Shown here in pieces: positions 26,289 through 35,226 of a DNA stretch of 64,000 bases. Below the pieces are notes generated by a model that worked only from the letters and a program-made list of their open reading frames with translations, did not search any database and was not told the DNA's origin. This DNA comes from an uncultured Porphyromonadaceae bacterium. Its GTDB lineage: Bacteria > Bacteroidota > Bacteroidia > Bacteroidales > Muribaculaceae. A program made the position numbers and the translations under genes. Numbering within the stretch: position 1 is the stretch's first letter; each line of letters starts with the position of its first letter. The stretch is taken from the NCBI GenBank assembly GCA_947175425.1, contig CAMWMR010000009.1:16381-80380 (forward strand), in the 5' to 3' direction.

Positions 26289-26921
26289 ATGAATAAATTT
26301 CGTTTATATATATTTATATGTGCAATGCTTGTCGGCATAACAATGTCGGCTCAATGCGGCGATTGGAGCATACGTTTGTTAGGTGGTATTTCGCCGGCAT
26401 ATAATCAATGGGATAAAAAGCCGGACTGGCATATTGGAGCTTCTGCAGAATATAATTACAAACTTTCCTCGTGGTTTTCCATTTCGCCTTCGCTTGACTT
26501 AAGGTATGTTCGCTCGCATTCCTCAGACATAGCAGTGGCTATTGTTAATCCTTTTGATGAATTCGGCAACCTTATTATCCTGCCACACATTCCATCTGAT
26601 AATGGTGACCACTACAATGCATTCGATTTAAGACTCAATGGCATTGGCAACCTGAATCTGCCAAAGGGCTGGGCTATAAGCACCGGCCCGGCAATAGGAA
26701 TTTGCATTCCATTCACCTGCTATAATTGTGACGGAGAGCGCATGAGCACCCCAAAAACAAAATTCAGGGCTTTCTGGGCTGCTGGAATCAGCAAACAGTT
26801 CGGCAGAGTACGCCTCGGCGCCATGTGGTATCAACATATCAACGACAGCAATGTTGGTGGAGCTCAGATAAGAAGACACTTCAACAATGACCTCACATTC
26901 TCCATTGCATACTCTTTATAA
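26289..26921 (+). CDS. Outer-membrane beta-barrel protein, copy 2
   Basis: A 210-residue near-twin of the gene 718 bp upstream, with identical residues 1 to about 138. It differs in CIPFTCYNCDGER and AQIRRHF, so changes fall in two short segments likely to be surface loops or turns. It has the same signal peptide and C-terminal barrel strand. No promoter box lies in the 85 nt between the copies, so co-transcription with copy 1 is likely; a terminator follows. Function unknown. Confidence 0.75.
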   Translation: MNKFRLYIFICAMLVGITMSAQCGDWSIRLLGGISPAYNQWDKKPDWHIGASAEYNYKLSSWFSISPSLDLRYVRSHSSDIAVAIVNPFDEFGNLIILPHIPSDNGDHYNAFDLRLNGIGNLNLPKGWAISTGPAIGICIPFTCYNCDGERMSTPKTKFRAFWAAGISKQFGRVRLGAMWYQHINDSNVGGAQIRRHFNNDLTFSIAYSL

Positions 26922-26939
26922 TTTAAATTGTTAAATAAC

Positions 26940-26977
26940 AACGGCGAGGTTCCTTTTCGGAGACCGCGCCGTTATAT
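26940..26977 (+). terminator. Hairpin after tandem barrel genes
   Basis: AACGGCG (26940-26946) pairs with CGCCGTT (26967-26973), with an inner imperfect stem GGTTCC/GGAGACC. Only a weak T content follows (ATATTATAG). Confidence 0.55.
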
Positions 26978-26996
26978 TATAGTTACCAAATTATTG

Positions 26997-27443
26997 TCAA
27001 CGCCCGTATTGCAATCGGTACAGCAAGGCTTTAAGGTCTATTATAGGCAAAGGACGATAACGCAGAGGACTGTCGGCAGTGCGAGTAGCAACCACACCGC
27101 GCAAAGAACCTACTGATATGCCAAGCATTGTAGTCATTAAAGGAGCCGCCAAAACAAGTTCGGGGCCGTTCATCACAATATGTGTTGCCAGATTCTCTAT
27201 TTCGAAAGTGCATATAACCGAGCACGTCATCAGACGCGTACGTATAAGATTCACCACCCCGACATAGGTACACGAAACAACAAGACTCACAAGCGAGCGC
27301 TCCAAATCGGGAATAACGCGCACGTTCATGTCAACGTCCACCGGCTTGCAGCCAAGCTTGCGCAAGGCCGAACGGTTCAAAACCGTGGCACCTTTAACCT
27401 CGCTCACGGATATGAGGCTCACATTTACTTGTTCTTCTTTCAT
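26997..27443 (-). CDS. Small SecB-like protein (tentative)
   Basis: This 148-residue protein has no signal peptide. The C-terminal half, TFEIENLATHIV, then PLMTTMLGISVGSLRGVVATRT and RPLPIIDLKALL, follows the pattern of SecB-fold proteins, in which strands are followed by a helix with a G-R-G turn and a final P-V-x-D-x-x-x-L helix. Bacteroidota carry several orphan SecB-like chaperones, some beside toxin-antitoxin genes; none is next to this one. It has its own promoter (27485-27516). The family call is by resemblance only; the alternative is a lineage-specific hypothetical. Confidence 0.5.
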   Translation of the reverse strand: MKEEQVNVSLISVSEVKGATVLNRSALRKLGCKPVDVDMNVRVIPDLERSLVSLVVSCTYVGVVNLIRTRLMTCSVICTFEIENLATHIVMNGPELVLAAPLMTTMLGISVGSLRGVVATRTADSPLRYRPLPIIDLKALLYRLQYGR

Positions 27444-27484
27444 ACTGAAATAAACGGCTGACGGTGATTAAAGTTTAACGACTA

Positions 27485-27516
27485 CAAACTTACGTAAAAA
27501 ACCGCGTGCTTGCAAT
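27485..27516 (-). promoter_or_regulatory. Promoter of the SecB-like gene
   Basis: On the minus strand ATTG (27516-27513), 20 nt, TAAGTTTG (27492-27485). Transcription would start near 27478, about 35 nt before the ATG. Confidence 0.6.
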
Positions 27517-27537
27517 AGTCCAGAACCCACTCTTAAT

Positions 27538-27564
27538 AAAAAAAGCGGCCTGAGCCGCTTTTTT
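27538..27564 (-). terminator. Terminator of tilS-glycosidase unit
   Basis: AAAAAAGCGGC and GCCGCTTTTTT form a perfect stem with a 4-nt loop, A/T tracts on both sides (so active in both directions). It directly abuts the glycosidase stop codon. Confidence 0.88.
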
Positions 27565-29816
27565 CATTTTATTCGTTCCAATCCTATATAGTCTATCAAC
27601 GCATGATTGGTGTGCAGATTCATATTACGGTTTTCGGGACGATAATCTATTGTCAGAGTATGTTTTCCCGCTTTGAGAGGAACTTGGACATAGTTGGACA
27701 AACCCCAGTCGTTCCAGTTGGCCACTCCGCGGTGCGGCATAACCACAACACCTGCGCGCACACCGTCGACCGACAGTGTTCTAATAGCACATTTGTTCTC
27801 GGTGTTTACCGGGCCGTTGCCGTTTGCATAGCGCACGACAAAAGCATAAACGCCGTCGGCAGGCACTTCAAAAGCGACTTCCATGGCAGGGCTCGCGGTA
27901 TCTGTTTCGGCAAAGCCGTTGCCGGTGTAACCTGCAAGCTCTTCGGCAGGCATATACGAAACCTCTTTGGAAGTAATCGAAGTTGCGGGCGACGGAACTT
28001 CAAGCACAGTCACTGTTCTGTTCGACAGAGGCTCGGAGGCAAACGATTCGGTTCCGTCGGAAGCCACGCCAATAACCTGATATTCGCCGGGAACCGAAGC
28101 ATCGAAGCTTGTTGTGCGAGTTTTAGCAATTCGCTCGCCGTCGCGAAGCACTACATAAGCGCCTATGTACTCTATAGGAGCCCATTCCAGCGTATTGCCC
28201 GCAAGACGTGCCACAGGTGTGAGCGGAGCCTTTTTGTTGCGGGTGTGGTTCACACTCAACGGAGCGGGGGTGTTATCGGCCATGGTTATAACAATCGTAT
28301 TATGCCCTTTTATATCGGCGGGCAAAAACGGCTTGTGCTCCTTGCCGTTCAGTGTAAACGATTTTATTTCGTTTCCGTATCCCTTAACGGTAATATCCAG
28401 CACCGCATTGCGGTATTTGAAACCTGTGAGCGAACGTTCGGCGGCAAGAGCGCGCGGCACAAAAGGCGCAAACGCCAGGCCGTCCTTTTCAAAATGTATG
28501 CCGAACAGAATTTTGTGAGTCACGGCAATATTTCCGGCAAGACACCACAACATATTCGACGAATTGAGTTCGGTTGCTATATCGCCATTGTCAAGCACAA
28601 AATTCTCCTTGTTTGTGGCAAAAAGAGCGGCAGGACGGAAAATGGAGCCTATAGCCTCCATAGTTCCCTGCTCATTGCCGGCCTTTGCATTTGCCATTGC
28701 CCAGTATGCAGCTACCCAGGGCCACAGCGAATTGTTATGATACGGGGGCATATCGGCAATCTGAGGAAAAAATATAGCCGCTCCGAAAGGCGTAACGGGA
28801 TTATTCTCGGTAATGGAGCGGGCGCGGTCGGCATCGGCCACATCGTAGAGAATGGCAAGCGACTCACCCAATGTCTCGGCGCGAGGATTAAGAATTGGGA
28901 AATTACGGCCGTAGGTATACATTGCATAGTATCCTTTATCGTTCATCCACAGTTCATTATTCACACCGTCGACAATTTTTTGAGCACGTTCGTTACTTTG
29001 GGCTGCAACATCCTTGTGCCCGAGTTCTTCGGCAATGGCAGCCAGCGTGCGCAAAGCCTGCGCATGCACTATGCTTGTGCCGAGAGCCTCGCTGCGATAA
29101 ATATCGGCGGTTTGCATCCAGCGGGGATAGCTCTGCTCGCGCCAGTCGATAAACGAAGTCTCGCCTTTTACAAGCCCCGAGGGCGACTGCACGGTAAGTT
29201 CGTCATCGGCAAGCGAATTCTTTATTACCGGATAAATAAATTCCAGCCAGTTGCGGTCGCCGGTAACCTTGTATACTTCGTAAGCGGCAAGCGCCCATAT
29301 TTCACGGTCGGAGCTTATTGGCCAAGCGCCGCCCGAACCGGTATCCTGCACAATAACTCCGGTTGGAGTAACTTTTTTCATAAGCGATATACGCGAAGCC
29401 TCGGGCTGCATATAGGCCATGGACAAAAGTATGGAGTAGCTCACGTCGCGCGTCCACACGCCGGCCCATTCCTTGCCGGTGCGCAAAGTGGTGTCCGGCT
29501 CAACGGCATTTACCATCTCGTCCAGCCCCATATTATATATGGCCGTGTGCAATGTGTTTGGCGTTGTGAGCGCAGGATACGAACTTATGTCGTTTTTGAG
29601 TTTCCATTCCTTGTCGATAGGGAAACCGTAGCCCGGTGTTGCCGAGTAGGTGGAAACTATTGTGTGCGCATCGGGCGCGGTGGCCATAAAAGACCCTTGG
29701 GTAATGGTATCGCCATGCCACGAATATGCCTTTGTCGACACTATTTCATGCGCATTGCCTGCATAGGCGCCCGCCGAAACGGCGAGGGTCAAAAAGGCTA
29801 AAGCTTTGTTTTTCAT
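27564..29816 (-). CDS. Secreted six-hairpin (MGH1/GH63-like) glycoside hydrolase with C-terminal carbohydrate-binding-like domain
   Basis: The 750-residue protein has a signal peptide (MKNKALAFLTLAVSAGAYAG). Residues about 80-480 look like an (alpha/alpha)6 barrel glycosidase: EWAGVWTRDVSYS, SDREIWALAAYEVYKVTGD, SFIDWREQSYPRW, ALRTLAAIAEELGH and PYHNNSLWPWVAAYWA, patterns seen in GH63/GH133 and related enzymes. The Asp/Glu in TRDVS and DWRE are candidates for catalysis. A Fn3-like segment and a CBM6/35-type beta domain (about 620-750, GLSNYVQVPLKAGKHTLTIDY) follow. It would act in periplasm or outside on alpha-linked glycans. It starts 4 nt after tilS. Confidence 0.72.
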   Translation of the reverse strand: MKNKALAFLTLAVSAGAYAGNAHEIVSTKAYSWHGDTITQGSFMATAPDAHTIVSTYSATPGYGFPIDKEWKLKNDISSYPALTTPNTLHTAIYNMGLDEMVNAVEPDTTLRTGKEWAGVWTRDVSYSILLSMAYMQPEASRISLMKKVTPTGVIVQDTGSGGAWPISSDREIWALAAYEVYKVTGDRNWLEFIYPVIKNSLADDELTVQSPSGLVKGETSFIDWREQSYPRWMQTADIYRSEALGTSIVHAQALRTLAAIAEELGHKDVAAQSNERAQKIVDGVNNELWMNDKGYYAMYTYGRNFPILNPRAETLGESLAILYDVADADRARSITENNPVTPFGAAIFFPQIADMPPYHNNSLWPWVAAYWAMANAKAGNEQGTMEAIGSIFRPAALFATNKENFVLDNGDIATELNSSNMLWCLAGNIAVTHKILFGIHFEKDGLAFAPFVPRALAAERSLTGFKYRNAVLDITVKGYGNEIKSFTLNGKEHKPFLPADIKGHNTIVITMADNTPAPLSVNHTRNKKAPLTPVARLAGNTLEWAPIEYIGAYVVLRDGERIAKTRTTSFDASVPGEYQVIGVASDGTESFASEPLSNRTVTVLEVPSPATSITSKEVSYMPAEELAGYTGNGFAETDTASPAMEVAFEVPADGVYAFVVRYANGNGPVNTENKCAIRTLSVDGVRAGVVVMPHRGVANWNDWGLSNYVQVPLKAGKHTLTIDYRPENRNMNLHTNHALIDYIGLERIK

Positions 29817-29819
29817 GCT

Positions 29820-31187
29820 TCAATCTTGGTTTATGTCGGTAAGTATAATATGTAATCTGATATATTGTTTCGTTCCGGGACCAACGGGGAAAGCTGCCGA
29901 ATTGCGCAAGCCCGCAATCCACACCGGCTCGCCGTTACGGGTAAGAATCCATGCCGCCCGTTTTTGCGCGGCCGATAACTTTGCTCCGGCAAAAATATCG
30001 CTGACAAGCTTTGAGGCGCGGCTTCCGAACGGTATAATTCTATCGCCCTTGCGCCAATGCCTCAGCGCCCAGTGCGGCGAACCGTTCAAAGCCTCGGCGT
30101 CGAAATATGCTACGGAAGGGCCAAGCCGCTCGTTGCAAAAATTCTCCACCGGGTTACGGCTCACGTTTATTCGCACCGGCTCAATTATATCGCGGCTCAT
30201 ATTCACCGGATATTCGTCCCGTTCTTCCTGCGACAGCACATCGGCGCCACGAATCTCCAGGACACCGTGATTTACCTCGGCAAGCACTTTTCCGTCGGGC
30301 GATACAAACTTTTGGCCGCTGGAGTTTGCCGCGTCAAGAATATTGCTGCATTGGGTGAAAGTGAATCCCGACGGACGAAGAAACTCAAACAGCAAAGTCA
30401 GGGCATGCGCCTCGGACGACAGACTGCCGAGCTGCAGCACTTTGCCGTCGAAATATTCGGCTCGCTTGGATTGCACAATCTCGTTATACAGCCCGTGGGA
30501 CTCTTCCAGATTGGCAACCGTGCGCAGAACCGATTCGAGCGCACCGGGAAACGCGTCCTCCAAAGCCGGAAAAATGATATTACGCAAACGGTTACGGCGA
30601 TATTCATTGCCTGCATTGCTGCTGTCCACAATGAAATCCAAGTCCAAATCGTGCAAATATCTCTCTATTTCCGCGCGGGTAAACGGCAAAAGCGGACGCA
30701 CCACATCGCCGCTGCGCGGACGCATGCTCACAAGACCCGTTATGCCGGCGCCACGCATGAGGTTAAGCATAAAGGTTTCTGCACGATCCTCGCAATGGTG
30801 CCCCACGGCAACAGCCTGAGCGCCTTCGCGGTCGAGCAAATCGGCAAACCAGGCATAACGAAGTTCACGACATGCCATTTCAACCGATTCACCTGTGGCG
30901 GCACGACGTCCTTCCACATCAAAGTCGCGCACATAAAGGTCTACGCCCATGTCCTCGCAAAGCTGCTGACAATGACGCATATCGCGCATGGACTCCTCGC
31001 CGCGCAAATGAAAATTGCAGTGCGCCGCACGGCAATCGAACCCTAAGCGATGCAAAACGGCAAGCAGCGCCACCGAGTCGGCGCCGCCGCTCAATGCCAC
31101 CACAACAGGAGCATCGGCACGCAGGAGTTGGTGCCGTTCAATAAATTCACGTGTGCGAGTCTCGAATTCGCGGATAAATCCCGTCAT
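29820..31187 (-). CDS. tilS: tRNA(Ile)-lysidine synthase
   Basis: TilS attaches lysine to C34 of the AUA-reading isoleucine tRNA using ATP. The 455-residue product has the PP-loop SGGADS (33-38), DCRAAHCNFHLRGEES, VAVGHHCEDRAETFMLNLMRG, and RPLLPFTRAEIERYL, plus a C-terminal TilS domain with WRKGDRIIPFG and GEPVWIAGLR. It lies directly before the glycosidase gene. Promoter read at 31285-31316. Confidence 0.95.
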   Translation of the reverse strand: MTGFIREFETRTREFIERHQLLRADAPVVVALSGGADSVALLAVLHRLGFDCRAAHCNFHLRGEESMRDMRHCQQLCEDMGVDLYVRDFDVEGRRAATGESVEMACRELRYAWFADLLDREGAQAVAVGHHCEDRAETFMLNLMRGAGITGLVSMRPRSGDVVRPLLPFTRAEIERYLHDLDLDFIVDSSNAGNEYRRNRLRNIIFPALEDAFPGALESVLRTVANLEESHGLYNEIVQSKRAEYFDGKVLQLGSLSSEAHALTLLFEFLRPSGFTFTQCSNILDAANSSGQKFVSPDGKVLAEVNHGVLEIRGADVLSQEERDEYPVNMSRDIIEPVRINVSRNPVENFCNERLGPSVAYFDAEALNGSPHWALRHWRKGDRIIPFGSRASKLVSDIFAGAKLSAAQKRAAWILTRNGEPVWIAGLRNSAAFPVGPGTKQYIRLHIILTDINQD

Positions 31188-31284
31188 GCCTCTTGTTTAC
31201 TTCTTTTTGAACCGGGTTAGGAGCGTTGTTAACGTTAATTATTCCGTTATTTCAAACTCCCATGCACCGGTGCGATTTTCCTTA

Positions 31285-31316
31285 CAAAATTACCGAATAA
31301 ATTGCAGCATTACAAC
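31285..31316 (-). promoter_or_regulatory. Promoter of tilS
   Basis: On the minus strand GTTG (31316-31313), 20 nt, TAATTTTG (31292-31285). The start would be near 31278, about 90 nt before the tilS ATG. A further TAATTTTG on the plus strand at 31367-31374 is a -7 candidate for xth without a well-placed -33. Confidence 0.55.
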
Positions 31317-31401
31317 CCGATTGCATTTTTTTGCAATTTGATGTCGCCTTTTTATCGGTTATTGACTAATTTTGCACAAATATGCATTTAACGAACAGCC
31401 A

Positions 31402-32160
31402 ATGAAATTCATTTCCTGGAATGTAAACGGCCTGCGAGCCGTTATGAAAAAAGGTTTCGAAGATATTTTTCAAAAGTTCAACGCCGATTTTTTCTGCCTG
31501 CAGGAAATAAAACTGCAGGAGGGACAGCTCGACCTTGATTTTGACGGTTACCACGCATTTTACAGCTACGCCGAGAAAAAAGGCTACTCCGGCACGGCCA
31601 TATTCTCGCGCCGACAGCCTGTTTCGGCAACAACGGGCATAGGCGTTGAAAGGCACGACCGCGAAGGCCGCGTTGTAACTTTGGAATTCGAGGATTTTTT
31701 CCTCGTAACAGTGTACACTCCCAATGCGCAGAGCGAACTGGCACGGCTGGATTATCGCCTTGATTGGGAAGAGGAATTCCACAAATATCTAAAGAGCCTC
31801 GACAGCCGCAAGCCTGTTATTGTGTGCGGCGACCTCAATGTTGCACATCAGGAAATCGACCTTGCCAATCCCCGTACGAACCGTGGAAATCCTGGATTCA
31901 GCGATGAAGAACGCGAGTGCATGACGAAGCTGCTTGCCGACGGTTTTGTCGACACTTTCCGATACCTCAACCCCGATGCAACCGGCGCCTACAGCTGGTG
32001 GAGCTACCGAGGAAGGGCTCGTGAAAAGAATGTGGGCTGGCGCATCGACTATTTTCTTGTTTCCGAACGCCTTGCAAAATCAATTACCGATGCAGGCATA
32101 CACGCCGACATATGCGGTTCCGACCATTGCCCAGTTAGTGTAGACCTCGATATTAACTAA
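31402..32160 (+). CDS. xth: Exodeoxyribonuclease III
   Basis: This AP endonuclease/3' exonuclease acts in base excision repair. The 252 residues contain all family motifs: MKFISWNVNGLRAV, FFCLQEIKLQ, YTPNAQSEL, CGDLNVAHQEIDLANP, and the C-terminal GWRIDYFLVS and GSDHCPV with the catalytic His. The open frame reaches upstream to 31372, but MKFISWN is the family start and the -7 box at 31367-31374 overlaps the earlier ATG. Confidence 0.95.
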   Translation: MKFISWNVNGLRAVMKKGFEDIFQKFNADFFCLQEIKLQEGQLDLDFDGYHAFYSYAEKKGYSGTAIFSRRQPVSATTGIGVERHDREGRVVTLEFEDFFLVTVYTPNAQSELARLDYRLDWEEEFHKYLKSLDSRKPVIVCGDLNVAHQEIDLANPRTNRGNPGFSDEERECMTKLLADGFVDTFRYLNPDATGAYSWWSYRGRAREKNVGWRIDYFLVSERLAKSITDAGIHADICGSDHCPVSVDLDIN

Positions 32161-32241
32161 ATTTAACCGTCGCAATGTAATTATTCAAACATTGCAGCGT
32201 CAAATATTAGCAAATCCGATACAACCAACACATTATTATAT

Positions 32242-35073
32242 ATGAAAAAATCTCTTTTGCGCATAGCAGCCGCCTTTACAATGCTTCTCGGCACAATAGG
32301 CGTTTATGCTCAGCAACTCCAGCCGCTTCCTATGGATTCCGCAGTTGTCAGCGGAACTCTGGACAACGGACTCACCTACTACATCCGTCACAACGAAAAT
32401 CCCAAAGGGCAGGCCGATTTCTACATTGCTCAGAAAGTCGGCTCAATTCTTGAAGAAGAACACCAGCGCGGTCTTGCCCACTTCCTCGAGCACATGTGCT
32501 TTAACGGTACCGAAAATTTCCCCGGCAAGAACCTCATCAACTGGCTCGAATCCATCGGTGTGAAGTTCGGACAGAACCTTAACGCCTACACAAGCATCGA
32601 TGAAACCGTGTACAACATTTCCAACGTGCCCACTGCACGCACAAGCGTACAGGATTCCTGCTTGCTCATCCTCCACGACTGGTCGCACTCGCTCACTCTC
32701 GACCCCGAAGAAATCGATGCCGAACGCGCTGTTATTCACGAAGAATGGCGCCAGAGCAGCGTGGGACAAATGCGTATATTCGAAAAACTTCTCCCCGTTG
32801 TTTATCCCGACAACAAGTACGGCGAACGTCTTCCCATCGGTATAATGGAAGTTGTGGACAACTTCCCCCACCAGGCTCTCATCGACTACTATCACAAATG
32901 GTATCGTCCCGACCAGCAGGCAATTATCGTTGTCGGTGATGTAGATCCCGCATACATCGAAGGCAAAATCAAGGAAATGTTCGGCAACATCGAAATGCCC
33001 GAAAATGCCGCCGTTCGCGAATATGTTCCTGTTGAGGATACTCCCGGCACAATTTATGCAATCGGTGCCGACAAGGAAATGCAGGCTCCCGTAATCTACT
33101 TCATGATGAAGAACGACAACGTTCAGCTGCCCCGCGAGTACCGCAACACTACAGCTTTCTTCGGTTTCGACTATATGACAAGCATGATTGAACGCATGCT
33201 CAACCAGCGTCTTGCCGAACTCTCCAACAAACCCGAAGCTGAATTCGCTGCCGCCCGCTTTGAAATCGGTGACTTCATGTTTGCCAAGACAAAAGGTGCG
33301 CTCTCACTCCTTGTACAGCCCAAGGGCGACAATGCCGTGGCTGCCGTTCAGCAGGTTTACCGCGAATTCCTCCGCGCAGCAAAAGGCGGTTTCACCGAAG
33401 GCGAATACCAGCGTGCCAAAGCCGAACTCCTCTCTCAGCTCGAAAAGCAGTACAACGAACGCAAGGATCGCAAGAACGAAAGCTATTCGCAGGAATACGT
33501 GCGCTTCTTTGTTGATAACATTCCTGCTCCCGGCATTGAATTCGAAAAACCCGTTTACGAACAGCTCGCTCAGTTCATAAACGTTGACGCAATCAACCAG
33601 CTTCTGCCTCAGACAATCAGCGAGGACAACCGTGTGCTCCTTGCCTGCATGCCCGAGAACGAAAAATACACCATTCCCACCGAAGAACAGTTCGCCGCCG
33701 CTTTTGAAAGCGTGGACAACGAAGAACTCGAGCCCTACAAGGACGAAATGCGCGAGGATCCCCTCATCCCCGCACTTCCCGCTCCCGGCAAAGTTGTTTC
33801 CACTACTCACAACGACATGTGGGATGCTACCGAGTACACTCTTTCCAACGGCGTGAAGGTTATTGTAAAACCCACCGATTTCAAAGCAAACGAAATCATA
33901 TTCTCGGCTATTGCAAAAGGCAATGCAGGAACAAGCATTCCCGCCGACAAAGCCGCTGCTTTCAAATACTTCCCCATTGCACAGCAAAGCCTTGGTCTTA
34001 ACGACTACTCCAACTCCGACCTCAAGAAATACATTCAGGGCAAACAGGCCGGCGTATCTTTTGCCATTGGCGACTACTACCGCATGTTCAACGGGTCCAC
34101 TACCGTGAAGGATCTTCCCACTCTCATGGAAATCCTTTACGCGTACTTCACCGGTTTCAACCTCAACGAAGACGAATTCACCGCCAACCGCGATGCAATG
34201 GCCGGTATGCTCGCAAACCAGGAAAGCAACCCCCAGTTCATCTTCCAGCGCGACATCACCAAAGCTCTGTTCGATGCTCCTGCAAAACAGGTTATCACTT
34301 CCGAGGACGTTAAAGCTGCCAAGCGCGAAGATATCATTGCAATTGCCAAGGCAATGACTTCCAACGCCGCCGATTACACCTTCGCTTTCGTTGGCGCAAT
34401 CGACCCCGAAACTTTTGTTCCCCTCATGGAACAGTACCTCGGCACTCTGCCCGCCGACGCTGCCACTGCTTCCCGCTCGTTCACCAACGACGCCGCATTT
34501 GAAGTTAAGCCCGGCGCAGCCAACGATTCTTTCACTACAAAAATGGAGAATCCGCAGACATGGGTATTCATTACCGTAAACGGCAAAATGCCTTATAACC
34601 AGAAGAACAAACTTCTTTCTTCGGTAAGCGCACAGATTCTTTCCAAACGTCTCCTCAACAAAGTGCGCGAAGAAATGGGTGCCACTTACTCTCTCAGCGC
34701 TATGGGCGACATGGACCGCACCAACGTGAACAACGTAATGTTCCAGATTCCGTTCCCCATGAAACCCGAGATGAAAGAAGAAGTGCTTGCCGTTATCAAG
34801 GACATGGTTAACGACATGGCTGCCAATGTTTCCGACGAAGAACTCAAGCCTGTTGTAGAATTCATGCTCAAGGAATACACCGAGGACATCAAGGAAAACA
34901 ACGAATGGGCCGGTTCTATAACCGCTACCGAACTCAACGGGCAGCAGATTTTCCTCAATCGTGACAAAGCTCTCGAAAGCATTACCACCGAGGACGTGAA
35001 GAACTTCATGAACGAACTTCTCAAACAGGGAAATTACCGCGTTATAACTCTCGACCCCGAGACTGCCGAATAA
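32242..35073 (+). CDS. M16 (insulinase/pitrilysin) family zinc peptidase
   Basis: The 943-residue protein has a signal peptide (to VYAQ, about 24) and two M16 halves. The first half has the inverted zinc motif HFLEH (80-84) followed by Glu161 in ERAVIHEEW, so it is catalytic; the second half (from about 530) has the domain fold but no HxxEH and is likely structural. Substrates are probably peptides in the periplasm. Codon use is strongly biased to C-ending codons, suggesting high expression. The 81 nt upstream hold an imperfect hairpin (GCAATGT/ACATTGC, 32172-32195) and no clear promoter box; a terminator follows. Confidence 0.9.
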   Translation: MKKSLLRIAAAFTMLLGTIGVYAQQLQPLPMDSAVVSGTLDNGLTYYIRHNENPKGQADFYIAQKVGSILEEEHQRGLAHFLEHMCFNGTENFPGKNLINWLESIGVKFGQNLNAYTSIDETVYNISNVPTARTSVQDSCLLILHDWSHSLTLDPEEIDAERAVIHEEWRQSSVGQMRIFEKLLPVVYPDNKYGERLPIGIMEVVDNFPHQALIDYYHKWYRPDQQAIIVVGDVDPAYIEGKIKEMFGNIEMPENAAVREYVPVEDTPGTIYAIGADKEMQAPVIYFMMKNDNVQLPREYRNTTAFFGFDYMTSMIERMLNQRLAELSNKPEAEFAAARFEIGDFMFAKTKGALSLLVQPKGDNAVAAVQQVYREFLRAAKGGFTEGEYQRAKAELLSQLEKQYNERKDRKNESYSQEYVRFFVDNIPAPGIEFEKPVYEQLAQFINVDAINQLLPQTISEDNRVLLACMPENEKYTIPTEEQFAAAFESVDNEELEPYKDEMREDPLIPALPAPGKVVSTTHNDMWDATEYTLSNGVKVIVKPTDFKANEIIFSAIAKGNAGTSIPADKAAAFKYFPIAQQSLGLNDYSNSDLKKYIQGKQAGVSFAIGDYYRMFNGSTTVKDLPTLMEILYAYFTGFNLNEDEFTANRDAMAGMLANQESNPQFIFQRDITKALFDAPAKQVITSEDVKAAKREDIIAIAKAMTSNAADYTFAFVGAIDPETFVPLMEQYLGTLPADAATASRSFTNDAAFEVKPGAANDSFTTKMENPQTWVFITVNGKMPYNQKNKLLSSVSAQILSKRLLNKVREEMGATYSLSAMGDMDRTNVNNVMFQIPFPMKPEMKEEVLAVIKDMVNDMAANVSDEELKPVVEFMLKEYTEDIKENNEWAGSITATELNGQQIFLNRDKALESITTEDVKNFMNELLKQGNYRVITLDPETAE

Positions 35074-35095
35074 TATTCCCTGTACATAAAAAACG

Positions 35096-35125
35096 AAGCG
35101 CGCCCCGAAAAGGCGCGCTTTTTTT
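35096..35125 (+). terminator. Terminator after M16 peptidase
   Basis: AAGCGCGCC (35096-35104) pairs perfectly with GGCGCGCTT (35112-35120), loop of 7 nt, then five more T. Confidence 0.92.
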
Positions 35126-35174
35126 CGCAGCTTATCAGTCTTTTTAGGCCTCTCGCGTGTTTTTATTTCCGGCA

Positions 35175-35208
35175 ATTGGAAAAAAGTCGTCTTTTTTCGC
35201 TAATTTCG
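35175..35208 (+). promoter_or_regulatory. Probable promoter of dacB
   Basis: ATTG (35175-35178), 22 nt, TAATTTCG (35201-35208), one mismatch to TAnnTTTG. The expected start near 35214 favours the dacB ATG at 35227 over the one at 35176. Confidence 0.45.
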
Positions 35209-35226
35209 CTTATTAAAACAAGATTC

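Larger units (their letters stand above)
25530..26921 (+). repeat. Tandem direct duplication, unit offset 718 bp
   Basis: The segment starting ATTAACCC at 25530 recurs at 26248, including the same 41 nt before the ATG. About 440 bp are identical from the unit start to about codon 133; afterwards the copies differ in two short patches (25970-26022 and 26147-26167 in copy 1) and are otherwise almost identical to the stop. The spacer 26204-26247 is unique. This is a recent gene duplication, not a mobile element. Confidence 0.9.

Noticed and set aside
25530..26921. The repeated segment as an insertion sequence or CRISPR-like array
   Set aside because: Only two long copies that encode an exported protein, no transposase, no terminal inverted repeats, no spacers.
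27603..29801. A 732-codon open frame on the plus strand opposite the glycosidase gene
   Set aside because: It is antisense to a gene with signal peptide and domain patterns; its product is rich in Cys, His, Arg and Gly with no recognisable domain, as expected of a mirror frame.
33304..35175. A 623-codon minus-strand frame opposite the M16 peptidase gene
   Set aside because: The M16 gene has zinc motif, signal peptide and strong codon bias; the antisense product is Gly/Val/Phe/His-rich and repetitive, caused by that bias.
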